Assembly: GCA_021604865.1 (NCBI GenBank)
Contig: BQJU01000042.1
Coordinates: 1-60,855 of the forward strand
DNA: 60,855 nt
Direction: 5' to 3'
Source of the DNA: Saprospiraceae bacterium
GTDB lineage: Bacteria > Bacteroidota > Bacteroidia > Chitinophagales > Saprospiraceae
Shown: piece by piece, positions 43,844 through 52,126 of the stretch
How the letters are laid out: every line of letters starts with the position of its first letter
Position numbering within the stretch: the stretch's first letter is position 1
Program-made: the position numbers and the translations under genes
Notes under the pieces: generated by a model
Databases searched by the model: none
Seen by the model: the letters and a program-made list of their open reading frames with translations, nothing else
Told to the model about the DNA's origin: nothing

Positions 43844-44608
43844 ATGTCCATCATCTCAATAGCCATCCAGAAAGGTGGTTCCGGAAAAACCACAACGGCC
43901 ATCAACCTCCCGGCTGCACTCCAACAAATGGGGCATAGTGTCTTACTGGTCGATTTAGACCCTCAGGCAAATCTCACCCAGGCATTGGGTATTCTGGAAG
44001 AACCCGATCGCAGTATTTACGATGTATTCAGAGAAATTGCGGCGGGCAAACAATCCGATTTATCCAGTCTCATTGAAGTGCGCAGTGGCCTACCGCTGAT
44101 TCCTGCTTCGCTCGAACTGGCGGGTGCGGAAATTGAACTGGTCAGCATCTACGGCCGGGAACAAATCATGACCAGGATGCTGAAACCTTTGCGGGATAAA
44201 TACGATTTTATCTTTATCGATTGTCCACCGGCAATTAGTATGCTCACCGTCAATGCACTTGTAGCCAGCGATTATGTACTCATGCCGCTTCAGGCGGAAT
44301 TCTTGCCGCTGAAAGGAGTGAAAAGTTTTATGCGCCACTTTGAAAACATAAAAAGAGACCTGAATCCTGATTTACAGATCCTGGGCTTTGTGCTGACCAA
44401 ATACGACCGGCGCAAAACCATGAACCGGAATGTGTTGGATACCCTCATGGAAACGTATGGAGATAAGGTCTTTAATACCCGGGTTCGAACCAATATTTCC
44501 CTGGCTCAGGCTCAGGAACAAGGAGTCGATGTTTACAACTATGATCGCAGCTGTAATGGAGCATTGGATTATTTAGAACTTGCCAGGGAATTTTTAAAAA
44601 GGATCTAA
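43844..44608 (+). CDS. ParA/Soj-like ATPase
   Basis: This 254-residue P-loop ATPase of the ParA/MinD group has the deviant Walker A QKGGSGKTTTAINL (residues ~9-22), the LLVDLDPQANLTQALG stretch, and FIFIDCPPAISMLTVNALVA. ParA proteins bind nonspecific DNA in the ATP state and position plasmids, chromosome origins or large protein cargos. No parB-like gene or parS-type repeat is next to it. It lies inside the eCIS cluster, 94 bases after the repeat element and before a DUF4157 gene. Whether it positions eCIS particles is open. Confidence 0.92.
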   Translation: MSIISIAIQKGGSGKTTTAINLPAALQQMGHSVLLVDLDPQANLTQALGILEEPDRSIYDVFREIAAGKQSDLSSLIEVRSGLPLIPASLELAGAEIELVSIYGREQIMTRMLKPLRDKYDFIFIDCPPAISMLTVNALVASDYVLMPLQAEFLPLKGVKSFMRHFENIKRDLNPDLQILGFVLTKYDRRKTMNRNVLDTLMETYGDKVFNTRVRTNISLAQAQEQGVDVYNYDRSCNGALDYLELAREFLKRI

Positions 44609-44685
44609 ATTAATTGCCCTTAAATGCATGGAATAGATTGTTAAATAGCTGGTTATTTTGTATTTTTAGATAATATGACCACCAA

Positions 44686-45798
44686 ATGCCAATAATTATG
44701 AAATATGCTTCCCGCCGTTCTCGTCGCCGCCGAAATCCCCAACAGGATCAAGATAAAAAACAGGAACAATTCTTCTCTAAAACCCAGGATACGCCTATTC
44801 AGGCTAGCAGTGAACCTTTTTTTCAGGCTAAACTTGTTCTTGGCCAACCTAATGATAAATTTGAAAAAGAAGCGAACAGCGTGGCCAGTAGGGTAGTGAG
44901 CAATACTGATCATGGACCGGCAGTGCAAAACAATGCCATTAGTAGTGTCCAGCGGTATATGACCAACAAGGCATTTGATGAAAAAGGGACCAATACAGAT
45001 CGGATTGAAGAAGACAAAAAAGGGGATGAAGTACCAATGCAATCAATGGGTGCAGAGAAGAAACCGGAAGAGGAAATGACAGCAGGCCAGTCGATGGATG
45101 CAGAGAAGAAGCCGGAAGAGGAAATGACAGCAGGGCAGTCGATGGGTGCAGAGAAGAAATCGGAAGAGGAAATGACGGCAGGGCAATCAATGGATGCAAA
45201 GAAGAAACCGGAAGAGGAAATGGCGGCAGGCCAATCAATGGATGCAGAGAAGAAACCGGAAGAAGAAATGACAGCAGGTCAATCAATGGATGTAGAGAAG
45301 AAACCGGAAGAAGAAATGGCGGCAGGCCAATCAATGGATGCAGAGAAGAAACCGGAAGAAGAAATGGCCGCTGGTCAATCGATGACTGCTGAGAAGAAAC
45401 CGGAGGAAGAAATGGCCGCAGGCCAATCAATGGGGGCTGAGAAAAAACCAGAAGAGGAAATGACTGCAGGTCAATCAATGCATCAAAAAGAATCAGGCAC
45501 AGCCTCTAAAGGGAATACAGGTGTAGAGGGGGTATTGGCCAAAACCAAGGGACAAGGTCGCCCATTGCCCAAAGATGTAAAAAGCATGATGGAAGAAAAA
45601 TTCAATGCGAAATTTGATAGAGTGCGGATTCACACTGGAGAAGATGCCATTCGGTTGACATGTCTATTGAAAGCTCATGCATTTACGCATGGTTATGACA
45701 TCTATTTCAATGAAGGTAAATTCAATGCAAATAACGCCTCCGGTTTATTTCTGTTGGCTCATGAATTGACTCATGTGGTGCAGCAAAACATAAGTTAA
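44686..45798 (+). CDS. DUF4157 protein with nine 16-residue repeats, no toxin domain
   Basis: This 370-residue protein has a basic start (KYASRRSRRRRNPQQDQDKK), then the usual DUF4157 leader in degenerate form (AKLVLGQPNDKFEKEANSVA). Residues 119-262 are nine tandem repeats of 16 residues with the consensus QSMDAEKKPEEEMTAG. The C-terminal ~100 residues are DUF4157 (FDRVRIHTGEDAIRLT, then HELTHVVQQ). The chain ends four residues after that motif, so there is no toxin, pre-toxin module or helical cargo. It may be a scaffold, regulator or a protein that lost its tip. It lies 78 bases after parA and 30 before the AAA+ gene. Confidence 0.85.
   Translation: MPIIMKYASRRSRRRRNPQQDQDKKQEQFFSKTQDTPIQASSEPFFQAKLVLGQPNDKFEKEANSVASRVVSNTDHGPAVQNNAISSVQRYMTNKAFDEKGTNTDRIEEDKKGDEVPMQSMGAEKKPEEEMTAGQSMDAEKKPEEEMTAGQSMGAEKKSEEEMTAGQSMDAKKKPEEEMAAGQSMDAEKKPEEEMTAGQSMDVEKKPEEEMAAGQSMDAEKKPEEEMAAGQSMTAEKKPEEEMAAGQSMGAEKKPEEEMTAGQSMHQKESGTASKGNTGVEGVLAKTKGQGRPLPKDVKSMMEEKFNAKFDRVRIHTGEDAIRLTCLLKAHAFTHGYDIYFNEGKFNANNASGLFLLAHELTHVVQQNIS
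45040..45471 (+). repeat. Nine tandem 48-bp repeats in the DUF4157 gene
   Basis: Nine in-frame copies of a 48-base unit encode QSM-x-A-E-K-K-P-E-E-E-M-x-A-G. Copies differ mainly at the residue after Met (Gly, Asp, Thr) and at Thr/Ala before the last Ala-Gly, and by synonymous changes. A tenth copy begins at 45472 but decays. Copy number could vary between strains by slippage or recombination without breaking the frame. Confidence 0.95.
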
Positions 45799-45828
45799 AA
45801 GATTGTTGATTTTTTATAATAGAAATTT

Positions 45829-47166
45829 ATGGAAGTAAAGGCCCCAAAAATAGTTTTGCAGCATGCATTAAGTTATTTATCCAGCATTATTAAAGGACGG
45901 CTAAATAATTTTTTCAGCGGTAAGAATGGCAAACTTCCTTTATCGCTGCCTTCCCCGAATGGCAAACAATCGCCTCTGGAATTGTTTGTTAAACAGCATG
46001 GGTTCAACGAAGAGGAGTATTTGGTCTTATTAATTGCATTGGCTCCTCATATTCAGTCTGATTTTTTTGATCGGACTATCCAGGATAGTCTACCTCAGGC
46101 GGGTGATTTTCCACAGATCGGAGGCGTTCGGGGGAAGCAATTCCGCGGGTTTCTGCCAACAGGCGAAACGGTACTTTTTCTACTTGCCGGTAGTGATATT
46201 GAAAAGCGTTTCAATATTCAAAAACTATTTGACGAAGACCACTTTTTTGCCAAAAAGCGCATCTTGTGGTTAGCTGAAACGCCAACAGGAGAACCCAGAA
46301 TGAGTGGCAACATAGTACTTTCCCAGGAGTACGTCGACCTTTGTACCATTGGCAAAATAAGCCACCCCCGATTCAGTATGAATTTTCCTGCTCAGCTGAT
46401 CGAAACCCAAATGGAGTGGAAAGACCTGGTGTTGAATGCACAAACCTTGGAGCAGATCCAGGAACTCGAAACCTGGATTGCACATGGGAATACCTTGATG
46501 TTGGATTGGGGAATGAATAGAAAGTTAAAACCAGGATATCGCTCCTTATTTCATGGCCCACCGGGTACAGGTAAAACCCTGACGGCAACTTTGTTGGGAA
46601 AATATACCAATAAGGATGTATACCGGGTTGACCTTTCTATGGTGGTATCAAAATTTATTGGAGAAACGGAAAAAAATCTGTCCAATTTATTTGCTAAAGC
46701 CCAGGATAAAGACTGGATCCTGTTTTTTGATGAAGCCGATGCCCTGTTTGGTAAGAGAACCAATGTAAAAGATGCGCATGATAAGTATGCCAATCAGGAA
46801 GTGGCCTATCTGCTACAAAGGGTAGAAGGCTATAATGGACTGGTGATCCTGGCCACCAACTTTAAAAGCAATATTGATGATGCTTTTATGCGTCGATTCC
46901 AAGCCGTGATACACTTTCCTATTCCCAATTCCTCCGAACGCCTCAAGATTTGGGAGCAGTCCTTTCCTGAAAAGGTTGAACTAGGATCAGATGTTGATTT
47001 GGAAGCCATATCAAAAAAATATGAACTTTCTGGCTCAGGAGTGATTAATGTGGTGCAGTATTGTTGTCTGGAAACATTGGGAAGAGGAGAGCATACCATT
47101 ACATACGAGGATGTAAAAAGAGGTATAAGAAAAGAATTCTTGAAAGAAGGGAAGCTTTTTACATAG
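45829..47166 (+). CDS. eCIS AAA+ ATPase (Afp15-like)
   Basis: This 445-residue protein has an N-terminal helical region (~1-225) and a C-terminal AAA+ domain. Walker A is GPPGTGKTLTATLLGK (~242), Walker B is ILFFDEADALFGKR (~298), sensor 1 lies in LVILATNFKSNIDDAFMRRF, and the arginine-finger stretch is RRF. Homologues (Afp15/Pvc15) are required for particle assembly or length control in their systems. It lies behind the DUF4157 protein and converges on the PAAR-like gene with a 2-base gap. Confidence 0.92.
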   Translation: MEVKAPKIVLQHALSYLSSIIKGRLNNFFSGKNGKLPLSLPSPNGKQSPLELFVKQHGFNEEEYLVLLIALAPHIQSDFFDRTIQDSLPQAGDFPQIGGVRGKQFRGFLPTGETVLFLLAGSDIEKRFNIQKLFDEDHFFAKKRILWLAETPTGEPRMSGNIVLSQEYVDLCTIGKISHPRFSMNFPAQLIETQMEWKDLVLNAQTLEQIQELETWIAHGNTLMLDWGMNRKLKPGYRSLFHGPPGTGKTLTATLLGKYTNKDVYRVDLSMVVSKFIGETEKNLSNLFAKAQDKDWILFFDEADALFGKRTNVKDAHDKYANQEVAYLLQRVEGYNGLVILATNFKSNIDDAFMRRFQAVIHFPIPNSSERLKIWEQSFPEKVELGSDVDLEAISKKYELSGSGVINVVQYCCLETLGRGEHTITYEDVKRGIRKEFLKEGKLFT

Positions 47167-47168
47167 GT

Positions 47169-47594
47169 TCAAGTGCTTTTGACTTTCCTATTTTTTGTAA
47201 TAAATTGCCCCTGACCAATATACATGGGAACAGGGTCCGGTGTGCCAGCGGGCGGAGGAATTTGAGCAGGCTTTTGAACCTTAAATTCGGCAATGTACTT
47301 CATACCTTTTAACAACACCTTTTTAGCCTTGGATTTGGTATTGGTGGAAATTTGATTCGGGAGAAGTTTTTTTATTTTCAAGGTTCCATTACCTGGTACG
47401 ACGTGTGGACCGGAAATATAGGCGCAGCCCTTGACTTCGACACTATCTTCATCTCCTTTCACACAAATTTTTTTTCCGTTCAGTTTAGTTGGCCCACTAC
47501 CTTTGATGGTTCCTGGTTTAACCACTACAACGGCAGGAGGGAAGCTGGGTAGAAATATCGCCTTATCGCCATCCTGAAGGATTAAATCCAGCAT
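47169..47594 (-). CDS. PAAR-like spike tip protein (Afp10-like), opposite strand
   Basis: This 141-residue protein has repeating beta strands: VVVVKPGTIKGSGPTKLNGK, KICVKGDEDSVEVKGCAYIS, VVPGNGTLKIKKLLPNQ. The G-DE and VPGNGTLKI pattern matches eCIS PAAR-like tip proteins, which sharpen the VgrG-like spike. The C-terminal ~40 residues are Pro/Lys-rich. It is the only eCIS gene on the minus strand and must have its own promoter. It ends 2 bases from the convergent AAA+ gene. No terminator separates the two stop codons. Confidence 0.82.
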   Translation of the reverse strand: MLDLILQDGDKAIFLPSFPPAVVVVKPGTIKGSGPTKLNGKKICVKGDEDSVEVKGCAYISGPHVVPGNGTLKIKKLLPNQISTNTKSKAKKVLLKGMKYIAEFKVQKPAQIPPPAGTPDPVPMYIGQGQFITKNRKVKST

Positions 47595-47812
47595 TTTTCT
47601 TGTTTTTTAATAATTGATTGCAATCATATAAATATAATGATTTAATTTAATTCTTGCAAAAAAGAAAGAGGCCTTTATGACAATTCTAATATTTATTCCT
47701 TATTACTCAAAGAAGGCTGAAGGCGATTAACATTAAGCTCTAGGAATCAATGTTAAATTGACCCTATTAATTCCCTGAAAAAATTAGTGCTGAACACCAA
47801 ATACTATTACCA

Positions 47813-48286
47813 ATGACCACCCAAATCCTCATCCCCCTCCTCACCGCCCTATTCACAGGCATCATAGGCTTCATCCTGGGCGATCAAAGAGCCCGCCTAG
47901 ATTACCGGCAAGCCCTGGCTACACAGGTCTGGCAGGAACGCAATCGGCTTTATCAAGAACTGTTGAAATTAATGCAAATCTTGCCCCTTTATCCAAGTCA
48001 GGTAGGGGAGGTTACTTATCAAGAATTGCTGGAGGGTAGTAAACAATTTCAGGACTGGTATTTTCAAGGCGGCGGGCTCTATCTGGCTAACAAAACCAGA
48101 CAAACTTATTTAAACATGCAAAAACAAATTAACCACTGCATTCAAAATCAAAAAGCAAAACAGCTGGAACTGGCCGTGCCTTTGTCGGAGGAAGATTATA
48201 ATAAACTTCAAAAACTAATGAGTCTCCTACGCATGGAATTAGCTACCGACCTATTATCCCGCAAGCGTACCATCATGTCCTCCTAA
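47813..48286 (+). CDS. Small membrane-anchored unknown protein
   Basis: This 157-residue protein starts with one hydrophobic segment (LIPLLTALFTGIIGFILGDQ, about residues 6-25), consistent with a signal anchor. The rest is helical and polar (QERNRLYQELLKLMQILPLY, YLNMQKQINHCIQNQKAKQL), without a recognised family. It precedes the second sheath gene by 97 bases, so the two may share a promoter. It may be unrelated to the eCIS. Confidence 0.65.
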   Translation: MTTQILIPLLTALFTGIIGFILGDQRARLDYRQALATQVWQERNRLYQELLKLMQILPLYPSQVGEVTYQELLEGSKQFQDWYFQGGGLYLANKTRQTYLNMQKQINHCIQNQKAKQLELAVPLSEEDYNKLQKLMSLLRMELATDLLSRKRTIMSS

Positions 48287-48383
48287 AACCCACCACTTTA
48301 GTGTTTTCCATGCTTTTGGAAATTGAGGCATTCATTTTCTATCAAAATCCCTATATTCACCCATCAAAACCAACCACCAACCC

Positions 48384-49790
48384 ATGGCATCAGACAAAAA
48401 AAACCCTAGAACCCCCGGAGTCTACATCAAAGAGATCCCTAGCTTCCAATCTTCCATTGCACAGGTAGAAACCGCCATTCCCGCCTTCATCGGCTATACT
48501 GAAAAGGCGGTTAAAACAAAAGCGGATGATCTGCGGAATATTCCTCGGTACATCACCTCGTTGGGTGAATACACACAATATTTTGGCGTAGCAAAACCCG
48601 AGGGGGCTAATATCCAGGTCACTATCGACACTGCTGTGAATCCACCTACGGCCACGGCTGAAATTCAGGAGTTACAGCGCTCCAAATACCTGATGTATTA
48701 TTCGGTGCAGGCCTTTTTTGCCAATGGAGGAAGCCGTTGCTACATTGTTTCTGTAGGCGATTATACCACTGGTTTGGTGGAGGTAGAAGCCTTAAGGAAA
48801 GGGCTGCAGGCAACCAGAGCCGTGCAGGAAATTACCCTGATCGTTTTTCCCGATAGTATTGGACTGATAGCCTCCGCAGATTATTACGACCTGCACCAGG
48901 AAGCCCTGTCCCTTTGTGCTGATTTAGAGGATCGTTTTACGGTGATGGATGTTTGGGTAGACCCGGCAAATCCTGATGCCCCTGCACATATTGATACCCT
49001 GCGGAATAGCAGCCTGGGCAATTCAGCAGATAGCCTAAAATATGGGGCGGTATATTATCCCCGACTCGAAACGACGCTTGATTTTCAGTACGATCCAGCA
49101 TTGGTTAGGGTAGTGGTAGCAGGAGCTAAAACGTCCTTAAGCAGTCTTGAAAAAGTTAATTCAGAGCAGTATAATTTAGCCAAAAATGCAATCAGTCGCC
49201 TGCCATTGATTCTCCCGGCCGCATCAGCGGTAGTAGGTGTTTATGCCCAAGTAGATGCTACGGATGGTGTCTGGAAAGCACCTGCCAATATCAATATTGA
49301 CCGGGTCATAAAACCGGTTGTTTCTATCAATAATGAGGAACAATCGGATCTAATTATAGATGCTATCGGTGGCAAATCTATCAATGCCATTCGTTCTTTT
49401 TCCGGCCGCGGACCAGCCATCATCTGGGGCGCCAGAACCTTGGCGGGTAATGACAATGAGTGGCGCTACGTGCCCGTTCATCGATTTTCTATCATGGCGG
49501 AAACGTCCATTAAATTGGCCATCGAGTCTTTCGTTTTTGAACCTAATGACGCCAATACCTGGGGGAAGGCCCAGAGCATGATTGAAAACTTCCTGACGAC
49601 TCTATGGCGAGATGGAGGACTGCAAGGCTCTAGGCCTAATGATGCTTTTTTTGTTCAGGTCGGCCTGGGGGTCACTATGACTGCCCAGGATATTCTGGAC
49701 GGAAAAATGATTGTACAGGTCGGTATAGCTATGGTGCATCCGGCCGAATTTATCATCCTTTCCTTTATTCAGGAAATGCAGAATATGTAA
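48384..49790 (+). CDS. eCIS contractile sheath protein 2
   Basis: This 468-residue sheath paralog shows TPGVYIKEIPSFQSSIAQVE, TAIPAFIGYTE, NGGSRCYIVSVGDYT, AIIWGARTLAGNDNEWRYVP, FVFEPNDANTWGKAQSMIEN and VGLGVTMTAQDILDGKMIVQ. It differs from sheath 1 in the middle, where the lengths also differ. Afp and PVC use several sheath proteins in one particle, so this may be a minor sheath ring or an alternative main sheath. It lies ~38 kb from sheath 1, at the end of the cluster. Confidence 0.95.
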   Translation: MASDKKNPRTPGVYIKEIPSFQSSIAQVETAIPAFIGYTEKAVKTKADDLRNIPRYITSLGEYTQYFGVAKPEGANIQVTIDTAVNPPTATAEIQELQRSKYLMYYSVQAFFANGGSRCYIVSVGDYTTGLVEVEALRKGLQATRAVQEITLIVFPDSIGLIASADYYDLHQEALSLCADLEDRFTVMDVWVDPANPDAPAHIDTLRNSSLGNSADSLKYGAVYYPRLETTLDFQYDPALVRVVVAGAKTSLSSLEKVNSEQYNLAKNAISRLPLILPAASAVVGVYAQVDATDGVWKAPANINIDRVIKPVVSINNEEQSDLIIDAIGGKSINAIRSFSGRGPAIIWGARTLAGNDNEWRYVPVHRFSIMAETSIKLAIESFVFEPNDANTWGKAQSMIENFLTTLWRDGGLQGSRPNDAFFVQVGLGVTMTAQDILDGKMIVQVGIAMVHPAEFIILSFIQEMQNM

Positions 49791-50295
49791 ATTTTAACTA
49801 GCCTTATCCTCTTGTGATAGTAATTAGTGCCTGTTTGGAGGTCAAACTTAGGGCTGCCCATACGGGGCCGTACCGGGCAAAATATCCCTTTTTCGATGAT
49901 ACTTTCCCGACCTAGCGGTTTCCCTTCGGCGGGACAGGCTGTTACATTTCTCGTACGTACCTTTGGCGCAGACGCCCGGGGAACGGCGATGCAAATCCGA
50001 CCTCCAAACAAGCACTAAACACGCTGAATGAGTAGGTTTACCAACGCCCCAACCCTGATACAAGGCTTGAAATGGTCTCATAAATACGTCTGCCCGGCTT
50101 AGGGATAGCAGCGGTATACCGTAGCTTGCGAAGGTATAATAGCGGATAGCCCGACCCGCAGGGGAAGCCCCAAATATTTATCCCACTCACCGCCCCACTT
50201 TTCACTTTTGGAAAGACCGGAAGAATTGGATGGTTGATGGAGGCATTCTTATTCCTCATTTCTGGGCAACCACAAGGGATTGCCCACTCTAAAAA
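49791..50295. other. Gene-free stretch with dispersed repeat B
   Basis: This stretch separates the last eCIS gene from the convergent regulator. It holds one full repeat (49832-50010, listed separately). After it lies a region with short dyads. The 16-base string CGTAGCTTGCGAAGGT occurs near 50120 and again near 50325 at the end of the regulator gene. No gene and no clear terminator was found. Confidence 0.5.
49832..50010. repeat. Dispersed intergenic repeat, copy B with perfect inverted ends
   Basis: The unit is bounded by TGTTTGGAGGTC (49832-49843) and GACCTCCAAACA (49999-50010), a perfect 12-base inverted pair. It shares the internal blocks CCCTTTTTCGATGATACTT and CGTACCTTTGG with copy A at 6028. 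It lies just after the stop of sheath 2. It is the only copy in the window with clean ends on both sides. Confidence 0.8.
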
Positions 50296-51564
50296 TCACC
50301 CCCGAATCCGCTCCATCAAAACCCGCGTAGCTTGCGAAGGTTCCACCTGAAAATACTCCTTCAACAATTGCTGGCATTTTCCGTACTGCTGCAACGCTTT
50401 CCCGCGCTGGTTGAGTTGCGCATAACAATCCATCAATAGGCGGTGGGTATCTTCCAGGAAGGGGTCCTTTTCAAGAATTTGTTCCGCTACGGGCCGGGCG
50501 TGTGCAAAATCATTTTTGTGGTAATAATATTGCGCCAATCCGTGCAAAATAGACAGGTATTTTTCCTTGAGTGCATCCCGCTCATTGGTGCACCATTCTT
50601 CATAGGGTAGGTTGGCCATGAAATCGTATTGGTAGATGCCTTTAGCCTGTTTCAGGTAATTGCAAACAGCTTCGGGTTTACCCGATTGAAGTGCTGCTGA
50701 TCCCTTGTCACAGAGCTGGATAAATTGCTCCACATCTGTCAGGATTTCAAGGTCAGGCTGTATGATATAACCTTCATTGCGGAATAGAAGGAAATCATCA
50801 ACCGGCAAATGGGGGCGCAGGTATTGCCGGATTTGGGAAATGGCTACATTTAGCGAATTGCGGGAAGAATCGGGCGAAACATGAGGCCAGAATAGTTCCA
50901 TCAGCTTTTCGCGATGCAGATACTCTTCGCGGTGATAAAGCAAATAAGACAATAAGGCATTCTTAAGCCGACTGCGGATTTCCGGCAAAGGACTTTTATT
51001 GGTTTTCATGGAAAAATTGCCGAAAAAGTTGACCTGTAAATCGGGAGTTTCTAAATGAGGGACATGGTTAAAAAAGAACGACATGCCTGGTTTTGAGGTG
51101 TCATTATTCGAAACCGACTCCATTTGAGATATTTGCCCTTTTGCAGGTTTTTTCCAAAGCTTTTGGCTCCAATAATTATACAAAACACGCCATTTTGAGC
51201 TGTTTTGGAAATAGGCAGCAATTTTTTCTTGCAACACCACCTTATCACAGGGCCAATCAAGGTAGGTTTGTACCCCACAGCGGAAGGTATCTACAATTTT
51301 GTCTATTGGAGCAGCATTTGTGGTCTGTAAAACGATGATGGGTACCTCCGGGTATTGATGGTGGACTTCCGTCAGCAACTTGGATAGCTGTTTGGAATCA
51401 GGAGGATTGAATAAAAGGACTAATCCAGGGTCGTAATCTTTTCCTTCTCCAGGCTGAGAAGCCAAAAGGGGAATCACTCGGTAACGGGGCAGCCACCGGT
51501 TTAATTGGAAATATGCTTTCGCATTTCCGCCGATAGTCAAAATGGTTTGGGGGGTAAGTATCAT
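50296..51564 (-). CDS. SARP/BTAD-type transcriptional regulator with degenerate receiver
   Basis: This 422-residue protein has three parts. Residues ~1-118 look like a response-regulator receiver, but the usual phospho-Asp position reads LVLLFNPPD and the usual Lys position reads YLDWPC. Residues ~170-255 form a winged-helix DNA-binding domain (ALLSYLLYHREEYLHREKLM, NSLNVAISQIRQYLRPHLP). Residues ~270-415 form a BTAD helical repeat domain (ILEKDPFLEDTHRLLMDCYA). It would act in the cytoplasm as a DNA-binding regulator without phosphorelay. It is convergent to the eCIS end and is a candidate regulator, though no target site can be shown. Confidence 0.88.
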   Translation of the reverse strand: MILTPQTILTIGGNAKAYFQLNRWLPRYRVIPLLASQPGEGKDYDPGLVLLFNPPDSKQLSKLLTEVHHQYPEVPIIVLQTTNAAPIDKIVDTFRCGVQTYLDWPCDKVVLQEKIAAYFQNSSKWRVLYNYWSQKLWKKPAKGQISQMESVSNNDTSKPGMSFFFNHVPHLETPDLQVNFFGNFSMKTNKSPLPEIRSRLKNALLSYLLYHREEYLHREKLMELFWPHVSPDSSRNSLNVAISQIRQYLRPHLPVDDFLLFRNEGYIIQPDLEILTDVEQFIQLCDKGSAALQSGKPEAVCNYLKQAKGIYQYDFMANLPYEEWCTNERDALKEKYLSILHGLAQYYYHKNDFAHARPVAEQILEKDPFLEDTHRLLMDCYAQLNQRGKALQQYGKCQQLLKEYFQVEPSQATRVLMERIRG

Positions 51565-52126
51565 TATTTCCTGCTAATAGCTTCTTTGGCTACAAACGCT
51601 TAAATCCAAAGTCGCCGGTTTCATTCAAAACAGCTCGATAATTACTATTTATCCTCCGGAATGATATAACGTTTCGCATTCCGAACATTTATTATTGACT
51701 TTTGCCGAAAAAATGTAAACACGGAATCGAATAAATTCAAGATTTTTTTAGAAATCAGTAAGTTGAAGTAGCAAGAAATGGATAAGAGGATAGAATGTTC
51801 GGTGAAATTTTGCTAAGTTTATGGAACAAAAATGGAGATTAGTCGTTTCACATAGAACCCTAATCCATCATCTTCCCCAGACCAAGGTGAAAAATTGGTG
51901 TCACCACACTGTGGCAGGAATTTGAAATAAATGAATACAAATATTTCAAATTGTCAAGTATCCAACTGCTATTTTTGCCTGCATCCCTATTCCCCAATAA
52001 GCTTAATACCAGATATACCTGTAACGTTTTGTTTTACAGTATTGTGGATTTTCCATGTATTGATCAATAGTTATTTTATTGATAATTATGGCTTTAGATT
52101 AACCTGTTTTTTTAATAGAATCTATC
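51565..52126. other. Gene-free stretch between regulator and small Cys protein
   Basis: This A+T-rich divergent region must hold start signals for both flanking genes. No clean TAnnTTTG box was found on either strand. A 70-codon plus-strand frame at 51931-52143 exists, but it overlaps the next gene and has an unlikely composition. No hairpin stands out. Confidence 0.45.

Noticed and set aside
43844-44608. Plasmid partition locus or replicon end
   Set aside because: No parB, replication gene or centromere-like repeats are nearby; a ParA alone does not show a plasmid.
45040-45471. Possible CRISPR-like array
   Set aside because: The repeats are contiguous 48-base coding units without spacers.
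44939-45478. 179-codon minus-strand frame with repeats
   Set aside because: It mirrors the 48-bp repeats of the DUF4157 gene, whose plus-strand frame has family motifs.
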